DNA of 64,000 bases from Rhizobiaceae bacterium (GTDB lineage: Bacteria > Pseudomonadota > Alphaproteobacteria > Rhizobiales > Rhizobiaceae): NCBI GenBank assembly GCA_019635695.1, contig JAHBYZ010000001.1:1-64000 (forward strand), in the 5' to 3' direction. Numbering within the stretch: position 1 is the stretch's first letter; each line of letters opens with the position of its first letter. Shown in pieces: positions 17,595 through 26,964 of this stretch. A model generated the notes under the pieces. The model had not been told where the DNA came from and did not search any database. It was given only the letters and a program-made list of their open reading frames with translations. The position numbers and the translations under genes were made by a program.

Positions 17595-18866
17595 CTACAC
17601 CTTGTGGGCGGCTATGGAGGCCGCCTTCATCTCGATCGAGAAGCCCGCTCTTGAAGGCGGCATGTAGGCGGCATTCCTGATGACGCAGGGGTCGAGGAAA
17701 TGCTCGTGCAGATGGTCGACATATTCGACCACGCGCCCGTCCTTTGTGCCTGAGACGACGAGATAATCGATCATCTGCAGGTGCTGCACATATTCGCACA
17801 GGCCGACGCCTCCGGCGTGCGGCCACACCGGCAGCCCGAATTTGGCGGCCATGAGATAGACTGCCAGCACCTCGTTCAGCCCGCCCAGCCGGCAGGAATC
17901 GATTTGCACGATGTCGATCGCGCCCTCGGCGATGAACTGCTTGAACATGATGCGGTTCTGGCACATCTCGCCGGTGGCGACCTTTACCGCGCCGATGCCG
18001 GCGCGGATCGCCCGGTGCCCCGCGATATCGTCGGGGCTGGTCGGCTCCTCAATGAAATAGGGCTTCGCAAAGGCCAGCTTGTTGACCCAGTCGATCGCCT
18101 GTCCAACCTCCCACACCTGATTGGCGTCGATCATCATGTAGCGATCCGGCCCGATCACCTCGCGGCAGATGGTCAGCCGGCGGATGTCGTCCTGGAGATC
18201 GCGCCCGACCTTCATCTTGATGTGGTCGAAGCCGGCGTCGATGGCCTCCTGCGCCAGGCGGCGCAGCTTGTCGTCATCGTAGCCCAGCCAGCCGGCCGAC
18301 GTCGTGTAGCAGGGGTACCCGTTGGCTTCGAGATCGGCGATACGCGCGGCCTTGCCCGCCTCGGCCTTCCTGAGGATCGTCAGCGCTTCTTCAGGCGTCA
18401 GCGCGTCGGTCAGGTAACGGAAGTCGACGATGGACAGAACCTGCTCGGGCGTCATGTCCGCGACGAGCCGCCAGACCGGCTTGCCCTCGGCCTTGGCCCA
18501 CAGATCCCAGACAGCGTTGACCACCGCGCCGGTGGCCAGATGGATGGCGCCCTTGTCCGGGCCGATCCACCTGAGCTGGCTGTCGGACGTGACGTGCCGC
18601 CAGAAGCGGCCGGGGTCGGCCTTGATCCAGTCGAGGTCGAGCCCGACCACGAGATGGGCCAGCGCCTTGACGGCCGCCTCCACAATCTCCGTCCCGCGGC
18701 CGATGGTAAAGGTCAGTCCGTGGCCTTCCAGCCCCGGTTTGTCGGTCCTCAAAACGACATAGGCCGCGGAATAGTCCGGGTCCGGATTCATGGCGTCCGA
18801 ACCGTCGAGATGCTGCGATGTCGGGAAGCGCAAATCGTGGGTGGCAAGCGAGGTGATACTGGTCAT
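17595..18866 (-). CDS. fucD: L-fuconate dehydratase (enolase superfamily)
   Basis: A 423-residue enolase-superfamily enzyme matching L-fuconate dehydratase (also the ENOSF1 type): L-fuconate to 2-keto-3-deoxy-L-fuconate. The barrel motifs are present in order: HIKMKVG (the K-x-K base), [26 protein letters not shown], and [16 protein letters not shown] with the catalytic histidine. The N-terminal capping domain with [11 protein letters not shown] is intact. It belongs with the mutarotase, ABC transporter and lactonase genes to the right. The 181 bases upstream hold its promoter, with no other gene seen. Confidence 0.92.
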   Translation of the reverse strand: MTSITSLATHDLRFPTSQHLDGSDAMNPDPDYSAAYVVLRTDKPGLEGHGLTFTIGRGTEIVEAAVKALAHLVVGLDLDWIKADPGRFWRHVTSDSQLRWIGPDKGAIHLATGAVVNAVWDLWAKAEGKPVWRLVADMTPEQVLSIVDFRYLTDALTPEEALTILRKAEAGKAARIADLEANGYPCYTTSAGWLGYDDDKLRRLAQEAIDAGFDHIKMKVGRDLQDDIRRLTICREVIGPDRYMMIDANQVWEVGQAIDWVNKLAFAKPYFIEEPTSPDDIAGHRAIRAGIGAVKVATGEMCQNRIMFKQFIAEGAIDIVQIDSCRLGGLNEVLAVYLMAAKFGLPVWPHAGGVGLCEYVQHLQMIDYLVVSGTKDGRVVEYVDHLHEHFLDPCVIRNAAYMPPSRAGFSIEMKAASIAAHKV

Positions 18867-19047
18867 GGCGCAATAGGTTCCCGTGCCGCCGACAGTGTCG
18901 TGGCCGTTTTGGTCTGTGATTGGTCCGATCGACCGCTACCCGGCGGCCAGTATTGCCTGCTTCTGCGTTCCAAGCCGCTCCGTGCCCAGCTCCATCGCGT
19001 CACCGGACCCCAGGCGCTTTGGCGATTTCAGGATCGGTGCGGATCGG

Positions 19048-19377
19048 TCAATCCACATGGAATACCTCGTCCATGCTTGCCCACCACTCGCCGGGCTTGC
19101 GGCTGTCCAACGGCACCTGCAGCGGCTCGTTGATGGCCCACCATTCCTGCGTCTTCGGGTCTGCCGCCATCTTCGCGGCGTCCGCGGCGAAGTCGGTGCC
19201 GTGGTACTCGAAATATGAGAACATCAGATTCTCGGGCTTCTTCAGGAAGATCGAATAGTTGCGGATGTTGCATTCCGCGATCTTCGCCAGCACCTCCGGC
19301 CATACGGCAGCATGCAGGCGCCCGTATTCCTCGACCGCCTCCGGGCGTATCCCAAGTACGCTGCCCATGCGTTGCAT
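19048..19377 (-). CDS. L-rhamnose/L-fucose mutarotase family protein
   Basis: A 109-residue small ferredoxin-like protein of the L-rhamnose mutarotase (RhaM, COG3254) family. It has RPEAVEEYGRLHAAVWPEVL (about 11-30), NYSIFLKKPENLMFSYFEYHG, and the C-terminal PGEWWASMDEVFHVD. It interconverts the alpha and beta anomers of a 6-deoxy-sugar entering the dehydrogenase step. ATG 19377 shares a base with the preceding stop (TGATG); longer upstream frames are not supported. Fucose is more likely than rhamnose given the fuconate dehydratase. Confidence 0.88.
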   Translation of the reverse strand: MQRMGSVLGIRPEAVEEYGRLHAAVWPEVLAKIAECNIRNYSIFLKKPENLMFSYFEYHGTDFAADAAKMAADPKTQEWWAINEPLQVPLDSRKPGEWWASMDEVFHVD

Positions 19378-20489
19378 CAGCGGATCTCCGTCGTGAATTC
19401 GGCGATGCTCTGTGCTTTCACCGCATCCCAGTCCCAGTCGATGCCGATGCCGGGCTCCGGCGGCGCGTAGGCTTGGCCGTCCTTGATTGTCATCTTCTTG
19501 CCGGTCAGGTCGTCGAGCTGCGGGATGTACTCGACATAGCGTCCGTTCTGGATCGCGCAGACCAGCGACACATGCAGCTCCATCAGGAAGTGCGGGCATA
19601 CGGGAATGTCGAAGGCCTCTGCCGCATGGGCCACCTTCAGCCACGGCGTGATGCCGCCGATACGGCCGACGTCGACCTGCACGATCGAACATGCGCCCTT
19701 CTGCATGTATTCGCGGAAGTGGCGGATCGAGTAGAGCGACTCACCCACCGCGATCGGCGTCGCGCTGTGCCGGTTGAGCCGCGCGTGGCCGTCAATGTCG
19801 TCGGCCGGCAGCGGTTCTTCGATCCAGCCAAGATTCAGGTCGCGCAGCCTGTCGGCGCGTCGGATCGCCTCGTCGATCGTGAATGCCTGGTTGGCGTCGG
19901 TCATGATCTCGTAGCCGTCGCCAACCGCCTTGCGCACCGCCGACAGCCTGGCGACGTCTTCGGAGACGTGCGGCCGCCCGATCTTCACCTTGGAGCCGGT
20001 GAAGCCTTTCGCCTTCGCCTGCAACGCATCGTCTACCAGTGCCTCGGTCTCAATGTGGAGCCAGCCTCCCTCGGTCGTGTACAGCGGGCACCGTTCCTTG
20101 GCCCCGCCGGCCAGCTTCCAGAGCGGCAGATTCTGTTTCCGCGCGCGAAGATCCCACAGCGCCGTGTCGATCGCCGCCAGCGCGATCGCGGTGATGGCGC
20201 CGATCGTGGTGGCGTGCGTCAGGAACTCCAGCTCATGCCAGATCGCCTCGATCATGTCGGGGTCGCGACCGATGATGCGCGGGCATAGATGGTCCGCGAG
20301 CAGCCGCATGACCGAAGAACCGCCGGTGCCTATCGTATAGCTGTAGCCGGTGCCGACCGCGCCATCGGAATCGGTGATCGTCACGATCGGCGTTTCCTGA
20401 CTGACGAAGCTCTGTATCGCGTCGGTGCGCTTGACCTTTGGAACAAGGTCGACCATCCGCAGTTCGATTTTCTCGATCCGAGCCATCAT
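19377..20489 (-). CDS. mandelate racemase/muconate lactonizing enzyme family acid-sugar dehydratase
   Basis: A 370-residue enolase-superfamily protein. It has SKVKIGRPH (K-x-K), IMTDANQAF, GWIEEPLPADD, AVGESLYS and the later CPHFLMELHVSL. It should abstract a proton alpha to a carboxylate and dehydrate an acid sugar; the exact substrate cannot be read. It is a second, distinct enolase-superfamily gene beside fucD, so the cluster may handle two sugars or two epimers. Its ATGATG start overlaps the ABC ATPase stop. Confidence 0.87.
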   Translation of the reverse strand: MMARIEKIELRMVDLVPKVKRTDAIQSFVSQETPIVTITDSDGAVGTGYSYTIGTGGSSVMRLLADHLCPRIIGRDPDMIEAIWHELEFLTHATTIGAITAIALAAIDTALWDLRARKQNLPLWKLAGGAKERCPLYTTEGGWLHIETEALVDDALQAKAKGFTGSKVKIGRPHVSEDVARLSAVRKAVGDGYEIMTDANQAFTIDEAIRRADRLRDLNLGWIEEPLPADDIDGHARLNRHSATPIAVGESLYSIRHFREYMQKGACSIVQVDVGRIGGITPWLKVAHAAEAFDIPVCPHFLMELHVSLVCAIQNGRYVEYIPQLDDLTGKKMTIKDGQAYAPPEPGIGIDWDWDAVKAQSIAEFTTEIR

Positions 20490-21586
20490 TCAACCCGTAG
20501 TGTTTTGCCGGTTGCGCTATCGAACAGATGCGCCTGGCTCATGTCGAAGCTCATTCTGATCCGTTCGCCTCCCTTGAGCCGCTTGGGATTCAGCATCCGG
20601 CCGACCCAGTCCCTGCCGTCGAACGCCGAGAAGACGAGCGTCTCGTTGCCGAGAGGCTCGGTCAGCGACACGGTCAGCGTGTCGCTGTGGACGGCCGATT
20701 CCTCCCCCGAGTGCAGGCCGTGACCGGACGGATAGAAATCGTCCGGCCTGAGGCCGAGTGTGACCTTCGCGCCGGCCGTCACGCTGTTCCTGAATTGCGT
20801 CGGCAGGGGCAGCATCGACCCGTTGGCGAAGACCAGTTTTCCGTCGTCGACGGTTGCGTCGGTCAGATTCATCGGCGGAGATCCGATGAACCCTGCGACG
20901 TATCGCGTCGCCGGTCGCTTGAAGACTTCGTCGGGCGTGCCGGCCTGCTCGATATGGCCATCGCGCATGATCACGATGCGATCGGAAAGCGTCATCGCTT
21001 CGACCTGGTCGTGCGTGACATAGATCACCGTGGCGTTGACCTTGGCGTGCAGCTTCTTGATCTCGGTGCGCATCTGGGTGCGCAGCTTGGCGTCGAGATT
21101 CGATAGCGGTTCGTCGAAGAGGAACACGTCGGGATCGCGCACGATGGCGCGGCCCATCGCGACGCGCTGGCGCTGACCGCCTGACAGTTGCGAGGGCCGC
21201 CGCTCCAGCAGCGGCTCCAGGCCGAGAATAGCCGCGGCCTCAGCCACGCGCTTCTCGATTTCCGCCGCCGACCGGCCCGCGATCTTCAGCGAGAACCCCA
21301 TGTTCTCCTTCACGGTCATGTGTGGATAGAGCGCGTAGGACTGGAACACCATCGCGATGTTGCGCGAGCGCGGCGGCAGGTTGTTGACCAGCCTGTCGCC
21401 AATCCTGATCTCGCCGCCGGAGATCTCCTCGAGTCCAGCGATCATGCGCAGCGTCGTGGACTTGCCGCAGCCCGAAGGTCCGACCAATGCGACGAATTCG
21501 CGGTCGGCCACTTCGAGATCGATGCCGTGCACGATCTCGAGATTGCCATAGCGTTTGACCAGTTTTGTCAGGGATACGGTCGCCAT
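20486..21586 (-). CDS. sugar ABC transporter ATP-binding protein (UgpC/MsmK type)
   Basis: A 366-residue carbohydrate ABC ATPase. It shows Walker A GPSGCGKST (about 38-46), the Q-loop near VFQSYALYPHM, signature LSGGQRQRVAMGRA, Walker B DVFLFDEPLSNLDAKLR, the H-loop in YVTHDQVEAMTLSD, and a C-terminal TOBE/MOI regulatory domain. It energises the two permeases encoded just upstream. ATG 21586 is chosen; the 36-codon upstream extension runs into the permease gene and lacks family similarity. Confidence 0.93.
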   Translation of the reverse strand: MATVSLTKLVKRYGNLEIVHGIDLEVADREFVALVGPSGCGKSTTLRMIAGLEEISGGEIRIGDRLVNNLPPRSRNIAMVFQSYALYPHMTVKENMGFSLKIAGRSAAEIEKRVAEAAAILGLEPLLERRPSQLSGGQRQRVAMGRAIVRDPDVFLFDEPLSNLDAKLRTQMRTEIKKLHAKVNATVIYVTHDQVEAMTLSDRIVIMRDGHIEQAGTPDEVFKRPATRYVAGFIGSPPMNLTDATVDDGKLVFANGSMLPLPTQFRNSVTAGAKVTLGLRPDDFYPSGHGLHSGEESAVHSDTLTVSLTEPLGNETLVFSAFDGRDWVGRMLNPKRLKGGERIRMSFDMSQAHLFDSATGKTLRVE

Positions 21587-21591
21587 GAATG

Positions 21592-22458
21592 TCAGCCTTT
21601 CACCGCGCCGGACGTCAGGCCGCCGACCAGGTGTTTCTGGACGATGAAGGTGAGGGTGAGCGCCGGAATGATCATCACGACGGCCAGCGCGCACATGCCG
21701 CGCCAGTCGATGGTGAATTCGGCGGTATAATCGAGCAGACCCACCGGCAATGTCTTGGAATTGACGGAACGCGTCAGTTGCGAGGCGAGCGCGAATTCGT
21801 TCCAGCAGGTGAGGAAGGCGAAAATCGCCGCCGAGGCGATGCCAGGGCCGGCGAGCGGGAACTCGACCTGCCAGAATGCCTGCCAGCGCGTGCAGCCGTC
21901 GATTTGCGCCGCCTCGGCCAGATCTTTCGGGACCTGCCGGAAGAAGCCGTCGATCAGCCAGATCGTGAAGGGGATGTTCAGCGCCACGTAGGCCAGGATC
22001 AGGCCGAAATGCGTGTCGATGATCCCGAGCCGCGCGTAGACGAAGAACAAAGGCAGGGACAGCGCGATGCCGGGCACGGTGCGCGTGAGCATCAGGCCGA
22101 GGAACCAGCCCGATTTGCCGGAGAAGCGGAAGCGCGCGAAGGCGTAGCCGCCGGCCATGCCGATGACGATGGCAATCACGGTCGAGGTGACCGAGATGAT
22201 CAGGGAGTTGCGGAAATACTCGATGACGGGAATGCCGCCCTTACCGACGCCGGAGAACATCGCGACGTAGGCGTCGAGATTCATCTCCTGCGGGATCCAC
22301 ACCGGAGGCTTGGCCATGATCTCGACCGGCGGACGCAGCGAGGTCAGGATGATCCAGATGCCCGGCAGGCAGATGACGGTCATAGCCAGGAACAGGCCGA
22401 CTGCATGGCCGATCGAAAGCAGCCGGGTCGTCAGGCGGGCGGAGGCGTTGTCGTCCAT
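21592..22458 (-). CDS. sugar ABC transporter permease (MalG type)
   Basis: A 288-residue inner-membrane permease with about six transmembrane helices. The cytoplasmic EAA loop reads DLAEAAQIDGCTRWQAF, followed by FPLAGPGIA, where the ATPase docks. It starts at ATG 22458, 2 bases after the other permease ends. The C-terminus has the MalG-type VQKHLVGGLTSGAVKG ending. Confidence 0.93.
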   Translation of the reverse strand: MDDNASARLTTRLLSIGHAVGLFLAMTVICLPGIWIILTSLRPPVEIMAKPPVWIPQEMNLDAYVAMFSGVGKGGIPVIEYFRNSLIISVTSTVIAIVIGMAGGYAFARFRFSGKSGWFLGLMLTRTVPGIALSLPLFFVYARLGIIDTHFGLILAYVALNIPFTIWLIDGFFRQVPKDLAEAAQIDGCTRWQAFWQVEFPLAGPGIASAAIFAFLTCWNEFALASQLTRSVNSKTLPVGLLDYTAEFTIDWRGMCALAVVMIIPALTLTFIVQKHLVGGLTSGAVKG

Positions 22459-22460
22459 CG

Positions 22461-23357
22461 TCACCACTCCGCGCCGATCTGGGTCCGCGCAGCGGCAAGT
22501 TTGCGGAAAAAGTAGTAGGTGAAGGCGATCGACAGAAGGATCGAGACGTAGGCCATCGCGTTGGCCATGCCCATGCGCGCGTCGCCATAGGCGGTGCGTC
22601 CGACAAGCGTCCATAGCAGTTCAGTGCGGCCGGCGGGGCCGCCGTCGGTCATGATCTTGACGATGTCGTAGGCGCGCGCAACGTCCAGCGAGCGGATGGT
22701 CATGGCGATGTAGGCGAACGGCATGACGAATGGCCAGGTCACATACCGGAACGTCTGCCACGGCGTGCAGCCGTCGACCCGGGCGGCCTCGATCGGTTCT
22801 TTCGGCATCGCCAGCAGCCCGGCGAGAATGAGGATGGCGAACACCGACGTCGAGGACCAGATCTCGGCAATCGAAATGGCGATGAAGGCGAGTGTGCCGT
22901 CGATCAGCCACGGAATTGCAGCATCCGTCAGCCCGAGCGACTGAAGCGCGTTGTTCACCACGCCGACATTGTCGTTGAACATGAACTTGAACTGGAAGCC
23001 GACAAGGATTGGCGAGAACATCATCGGAAACATCATCAGCGTGCGCAGCACGCGCTGACCACGCGTCGCCCGCTCGACAAGCATCGCGAGTCCGAGTCCG
23101 AGCAGCATTTCGAGGTTGAGCGCCACGGTGAGCAGCAGCACCGTCCGTCCGAATGCCACCCAGAAATCCCAATTGGTCAGGATGCTCAGGTAGTTATCGA
23201 ACCAGATGACATTGAAGAAGCTTGCCGGCCGGGTGAGCCGGAACGACGTGAAGCTGGAATAGAGCGACAGCGCCAGCGGCACGAGAACCACCGCGGCCAG
23301 CACGATGACGGCCGGGGTCAACAGCAAGACCGGTGCAGAGAGCCGTGGCGCCTTCAT
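22461..23357 (-). CDS. sugar ABC transporter permease (MalF type)
   Basis: A 298-residue membrane protein with six predicted helices and the EAA motif EPIEAARVDGCTPWQTFRYV. It pairs with the MalG-type permease to form the channel for the sugar delivered by the binding protein encoded upstream. The 127-base gap to that gene contains a strong hairpin, so this gene probably receives only part of the transcripts. Confidence 0.92.
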   Translation of the reverse strand: MKAPRLSAPVLLLTPAVIVLAAVVLVPLALSLYSSFTSFRLTRPASFFNVIWFDNYLSILTNWDFWVAFGRTVLLLTVALNLEMLLGLGLAMLVERATRGQRVLRTLMMFPMMFSPILVGFQFKFMFNDNVGVVNNALQSLGLTDAAIPWLIDGTLAFIAISIAEIWSSTSVFAILILAGLLAMPKEPIEAARVDGCTPWQTFRYVTWPFVMPFAYIAMTIRSLDVARAYDIVKIMTDGGPAGRTELLWTLVGRTAYGDARMGMANAMAYVSILLSIAFTYYFFRKLAAARTQIGAEW

Positions 23358-23442
23358 GCGCGTTCATCCCGGGAATGGGCCATTTGTGGCGGAGCGGCGG
23401 CGGCGATCAAGATGCGACCGTGGGCGCGCCGCCATTCCTGCT

Positions 23443-23480
23443 CAAGAAAGCGCGGGCGCCGCGGAGTCCGCGGCGCCCGC
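23443..23480 (-). terminator. attenuator hairpin between binding protein and permease genes
   Basis: A perfect 13-bp stem, GCGGGCGCCGCGG (23452-23464) with its complement (23468-23480) and loop AGT, starts 4 bases after the binding-protein stop. On the minus strand it is followed by CTTTCTTGAG. Such structures commonly give high expression of the binding protein and lower expression of the permeases by partial termination or by protecting the RNA 3' end. Confidence 0.65.
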
Positions 23481-23484
23481 TCGA

Positions 23485-24792
23485 TCAGAATTCCTCGAGC
23501 ACCTTGGAGGCCTTCGCCGCCGCGTCGTCGAGCGCCTGCTTGGAAGTCTTGTCGCCGAGGATCGCGGCCTGCAGCTCAGGGAAGATCTGGTTCGAAATCT
23601 CGGTCCAGGCCGGCGTCGCGGCGACCGGGAACGCGTGCTGCGCGGCTTCCTGGAATGCGGTCAGCACTTCGGCCTTGTAGGGGTCGGATTTCGCCTGCTC
23701 GATGTCCCAGGCCCAGACCGCCGTACGCGTCGGCAACGGACCGGCCGCTGCTTCGAGCTTCTGGCTGTCCTCGTTGGTGAGCCACCAGACCAGGGAAGCC
23801 GCGGCCTCCTTGTTGGCGCAGCTCTCGGTGACCGAGAAGCCGTGGTGACCCGACCAGCCGGTGCGCTTTCCGGACGAGCCCTTCGGCTGGACCTTCACGC
23901 CGACGTTGCCCGCGACCTTCGACGACTTCGGATCGTTGAAGAATCCCGCCCAGCCAGGCCAGTCGAGGTTGAGGGCGATCGTGCCGGACGCGAAGCCGGC
24001 GCCGAGATCGTCCCAGACATAGTTCGTGGTGCCGGCCGGAACGGCCTTGGCCTTGTAAAGATTGACGAACCAGTCCAGCGCGCGCACCCCCGCTTCGGAG
24101 TTGAATGCCGGCTTGCCATCCTTGTCTAGATACTCGCCGCCCTCGGCGATCAGCATCTCGTAGAAGCGACCGACGACACCCTCGTCCTTGCCCGCGAACT
24201 GGGTTCCGTAGAAATTCGGCGGCGCTGCGAAGAACTCAGCCTGCCTGGCGACTTCCTCCCAGGTGTCCGGGGGAACGAGATCGTTTCCGGTCTTCTCCTT
24301 GTAGGCCTTCTTCTTCGCCTCGTCGGTATAGAGGCTCTTCTGGTAGTAGAGCGCCGACACGTCGAACTGCGCGCGCGGCAACATCACCAGTTGGCCGTCT
24401 ATCGTCGAAGCCGCAATGTTGCCGGGGACGAAGGCGTCGATCTCGGCCTTCGGGATCAGCGGCGTCAGGTCGGTATAGAGCCCTTCGTAGATGGGGGCGA
24501 ACGACGAATGGTTGGACCCGACGCACCAGGTGATGTTGCCGGAGGCCATGTCCGACTTGATCTCCTTGTCGAGCTCGAAATGACTCTTCTTCGAGACGAC
24601 ATTGACCTTGGCTCCGGTCGCGCTCTCCCACTCCGCAATGCGGTTGTAGAGGCCCTCGTACTGCTGGCCGCCGATCAGCTTGGCCTCGATCGTCACGCCC
24701 GCGAACTTGCCGGGCAGCTCCTGCGCCGCAGCGAGGCCGGGCACCATCAGAACGATTACGCCGGCGGATACGCCGGCTAGCAACTTGGTCAT
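23485..24792 (-). CDS. sugar ABC transporter extracellular solute-binding protein
   Basis: A 435-residue family 1 extracellular binding protein. It has a Sec signal peptide (MTKLLAGVSAGVIVLMVPGL then AAAQ, cleavage near 24) and a typical mature region with LIPKAEIDAF, WTEISNQIFPELQAAI and many surface lysines. ATG 24792 is preceded by GGGAGGAG at good spacing; a 22-codon upstream extension is unsupported. It captures the sugar, probably L-fucose or a related deoxysugar or its glycoside, for the MalFG-type permease. Confidence 0.92.
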   Translation of the reverse strand: MTKLLAGVSAGVIVLMVPGLAAAQELPGKFAGVTIEAKLIGGQQYEGLYNRIAEWESATGAKVNVVSKKSHFELDKEIKSDMASGNITWCVGSNHSSFAPIYEGLYTDLTPLIPKAEIDAFVPGNIAASTIDGQLVMLPRAQFDVSALYYQKSLYTDEAKKKAYKEKTGNDLVPPDTWEEVARQAEFFAAPPNFYGTQFAGKDEGVVGRFYEMLIAEGGEYLDKDGKPAFNSEAGVRALDWFVNLYKAKAVPAGTTNYVWDDLGAGFASGTIALNLDWPGWAGFFNDPKSSKVAGNVGVKVQPKGSSGKRTGWSGHHGFSVTESCANKEAAASLVWWLTNEDSQKLEAAAGPLPTRTAVWAWDIEQAKSDPYKAEVLTAFQEAAQHAFPVAATPAWTEISNQIFPELQAAILGDKTSKQALDDAAAKASKVLEEF

Positions 24793-24842
24793 CAACTCCT
24801 CCCTAGGTGTCGTCATGATCACGACAGGCTCGGATCCGACAT

Positions 24843-24958
24843 CGACATTCATATGCAAATACGATCTTCATTAATCGGTCAAGAGCTGAATTTTTCCGCT
24901 GGACATGCGGCAATTCGGGCCGTCATACTCATATATGAAGTTCAGCATTCAAAGGAGA
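24843..24958. promoter_or_regulatory. divergent control region of the sugar cluster
   Basis: The gap between the binding-protein gene and the IclR gene is A+T-rich. It contains the perfect palindrome TCATATATGA (24929-24938) and a related TTCATATG (24849-24856 region) about 80 bases away. Both are plausible binding sites for the IclR protein that starts at 24964. AAAGGAGAG precedes the IclR GTG start. Confidence 0.45.
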
Positions 24959-24963
24959 GTTGA

Positions 24964-25767
24964 GTGGAGCCCGCCGAGACCGACCGCTACAGGGCCCCGG
25001 CGCTGGACAAGGGGCTGGATATTCTCGAACTTCTGGCAGGCGTGGACGGCGGCATGACGCAGGCCGAGATCGCCAAGGAACTCGGCCGTAGTCCGAATGA
25101 GTTCTATCGGATGCTCGATCGACTCGTGCGCCGCGGCTATGTTGCGCGCTTCGAAGGCGACCGTTTCGCGCTCACGCTGAAGCTCTTTGGCCTCGCGCAG
25201 TTCCACGCGCCCGTACGCCGGCTCGTGTCGTTTGCGACGTCCATCATGCGCGAATTGGCCGAGGAGACATTCCAGGCGTGCCAGTTGAGTGTTTTCGATA
25301 GGGGGTCGGTCGTCGTCATCGCCCAGCAGGAGGCTCCCGCCTATTGGGGCATTTCGATCCGTGTCGGTTCGCACATCAGCCTTTTCGACACGGGCTCTGG
25401 CCATGTCCTGCTCGCCTTCCGTTCGCCTGGCGAGCGCAAGATGATGATCGCGGAATATCTGCGCAGCACCGAGCAGCCCGGGCAGCCGCCGGAATTCTTC
25501 GAGCGGCTCGACCAGGTGCGCGCGCGCGGCTACGAGATGATGGCCAGCATGCAGACCGCGGGCGTCTATAACCTGTCGGCGCCGGTGATCGCGCCCGGCG
25601 GCGTCGCAGTCGCGGCGCTGACTATTCCCTATATCACGCTGGTCAACATGCCCCGGGCTCCCGACATCACGCGAACCATCGAAGTGCTGCAGGCGAGCGC
25701 CCGTCGCCTCTCGCAGATTGCCGGTCTGGATGCGGCCGAAGGCGCCGCAGATCAGGTGCGGCCATGA
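24964..25767 (+). CDS. IclR-family transcriptional regulator of the sugar cluster
   Basis: A 267-residue IclR protein. The N-terminal winged helix is seen in ALDKGLDILELLAG, then MTQAEIAKELGRSPNEFYRM (about 12-55). The C-terminal effector domain has a segment around GSHISLFDTGSGHVLLAF and a weak C-terminal signature. The start is GTG 24964 with AAAGGAGAG upstream. It is divergent from the transporter operon and co-translated with the lactonase gene (ATGA overlap), so it most likely controls sugar uptake and breakdown. Confidence 0.9.
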   Translation: MEPAETDRYRAPALDKGLDILELLAGVDGGMTQAEIAKELGRSPNEFYRMLDRLVRRGYVARFEGDRFALTLKLFGLAQFHAPVRRLVSFATSIMRELAEETFQACQLSVFDRGSVVVIAQQEAPAYWGISIRVGSHISLFDTGSGHVLLAFRSPGERKMMIAEYLRSTEQPGQPPEFFERLDQVRARGYEMMASMQTAGVYNLSAPVIAPGGVAVAALTIPYITLVNMPRAPDITRTIEVLQASARRLSQIAGLDAAEGAADQVRP

Positions 25768-26609
25768 TCGTCGACACGCATCTGCACCTCATCGACAGGT
25801 CGGCGCTGGCCTATCCCTGGCTCGAAGGCGCCGGTGTTCTGAATCGCGACTTCCGATATGGCGAGTATGCGCTTGAGGCGCATCGATGCGGCATCTCGTC
25901 GACACTGCATATGGAGGTGGATGTCGAGCCTTCGCAGCAGGAGCAGGAGACTTCCTATGTCGCACGGCTTGCCGCCGGGGACGGTGATTTGCTGCGCGGC
26001 GCAATCGCTTCGTGCCGGCCGGAATCGCCTGGTTTTGCCGCCTATCTCGAGCGGCAGATCGACAATTCCTTCGTCAAGGGACTGCGTCGCGTCCTGCATG
26101 TCACCCCGCCGGGCCTGTCGGAGCAGAGCCTGTTTCGCGAAAACATTCGCCGGCTGGAAGGAGCCGGCCTGACCTACGATCTGATCTTCAAGGCCGAGGA
26201 TCTGCCGAGCGCTGCCGCCCTGGTGGATGCCGCACCCGGCGTGCAGTTCATCATCGATCACTTCGGCAGCCCGAACCTGCTTGGCGGACGCGAACAACCC
26301 TGGTGGAGCACCATCGGCGAACTGGCCAGACGGCCGAATGTTGTCGCGAAGATTTCCGGTATCGTCGCCTACACCGATCCGGCCGGCTGGACGGTCGAAA
26401 GCTTGCGGCCGTTCTTCGAGCATGCAGTGTCGGTCTTCGGATGGGACCGTCTCGTGTGGGGCAGCGACTGGCCGGTCTGCAATCTCGGAGGAGGACTGCC
26501 AGCCTGGGTGGCCGCGACCCATGCTCTCATCGACGGCGTCAGCGAAGGGGAACGCGCGGCGCTGCTTTCGGCCAATGCGCGACGCGTCTGGAAGCTCGAT
26601 CAAAGCTGA
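25764..26609 (+). CDS. amidohydrolase family 2 protein, probable L-fucono-lactonase
   Basis: A 281-residue TIM-barrel hydrolase of the COG3618 type. It has the N-terminal metal-ligand motif VDTHLHLID (about 3-11), IIDHFGSPNL in the middle, and VWGSDWPVCNLGG (about 231-243) with the catalytic aspartate. Members open sugar lactones such as L-fucono-1,5-lactone or L-rhamnono-1,4-lactone. Next to fucD it would convert fuconolactone to fuconate. It overlaps the IclR stop by ATGA. Confidence 0.85.
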   Translation: MIVDTHLHLIDRSALAYPWLEGAGVLNRDFRYGEYALEAHRCGISSTLHMEVDVEPSQQEQETSYVARLAAGDGDLLRGAIASCRPESPGFAAYLERQIDNSFVKGLRRVLHVTPPGLSEQSLFRENIRRLEGAGLTYDLIFKAEDLPSAAALVDAAPGVQFIIDHFGSPNLLGGREQPWWSTIGELARRPNVVAKISGIVAYTDPAGWTVESLRPFFEHAVSVFGWDRLVWGSDWPVCNLGGGLPAWVAATHALIDGVSEGERAALLSANARRVWKLDQS

Positions 26610-26633
26610 ATCCGGCATCCGCCGCTCGGCGGC

Positions 26634-26885
26634 TCACTCGATCAGGATGCGGGCGTCGCGGGCGGCATCGATAAAGGCGCTGCGGGCATGGCGCGGCGGT
26701 TTGCGTCCGCTGACCACGTCGAGACAGGCCGCGATTGCGCGCTGTCGCTTGGCGCTGTCTCCCCGCCATTCCCGGGCAAGAACACGTGCAGCATCGGCCG
26801 CGGAAACCACGACGCGGTCGCGGTCGATACGGCCCGGCTGGACCACAACCGGTCGATGGAATATCCCCGATACTTTCGACGACAT
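26634..26885 (-). CDS. DUF982 family small protein
   Basis: An 83-residue protein matching the rhizobial DUF982 pattern: FHRPVVVQPG, VVVSAADAARVLAREWRG (about 25-42), AIAACLDVVSG, and the terminal ARSAFIDAARDARILIE. Its function is unknown. Many copies are typical of Rhizobiales genomes, which supports the taxonomic guess. ATG 26885 is preferred; an ATG 7 codons upstream is possible. It sits convergent to the lactonase gene, with a small GC-rich hairpin (26619-26632) between them. Confidence 0.72.
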   Translation of the reverse strand: MSSKVSGIFHRPVVVQPGRIDRDRVVVSAADAARVLAREWRGDSAKRQRAIAACLDVVSGRKPPRHARSAFIDAARDARILIE

Positions 26886-26964
26886 GCCGCAACCCTGCAG
26901 CGACATCGGATGATCTGCAACGATCTTTGGTTTTGATGGTTAGCGGCAGGGCTGCTCTATCGCT

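Noticed and set aside
24793..24963. Riboswitch before the sugar transporter
   Set aside because: The region is short and A+T-rich with DNA-type palindromes; no long conserved RNA fold could be recognised by eye.
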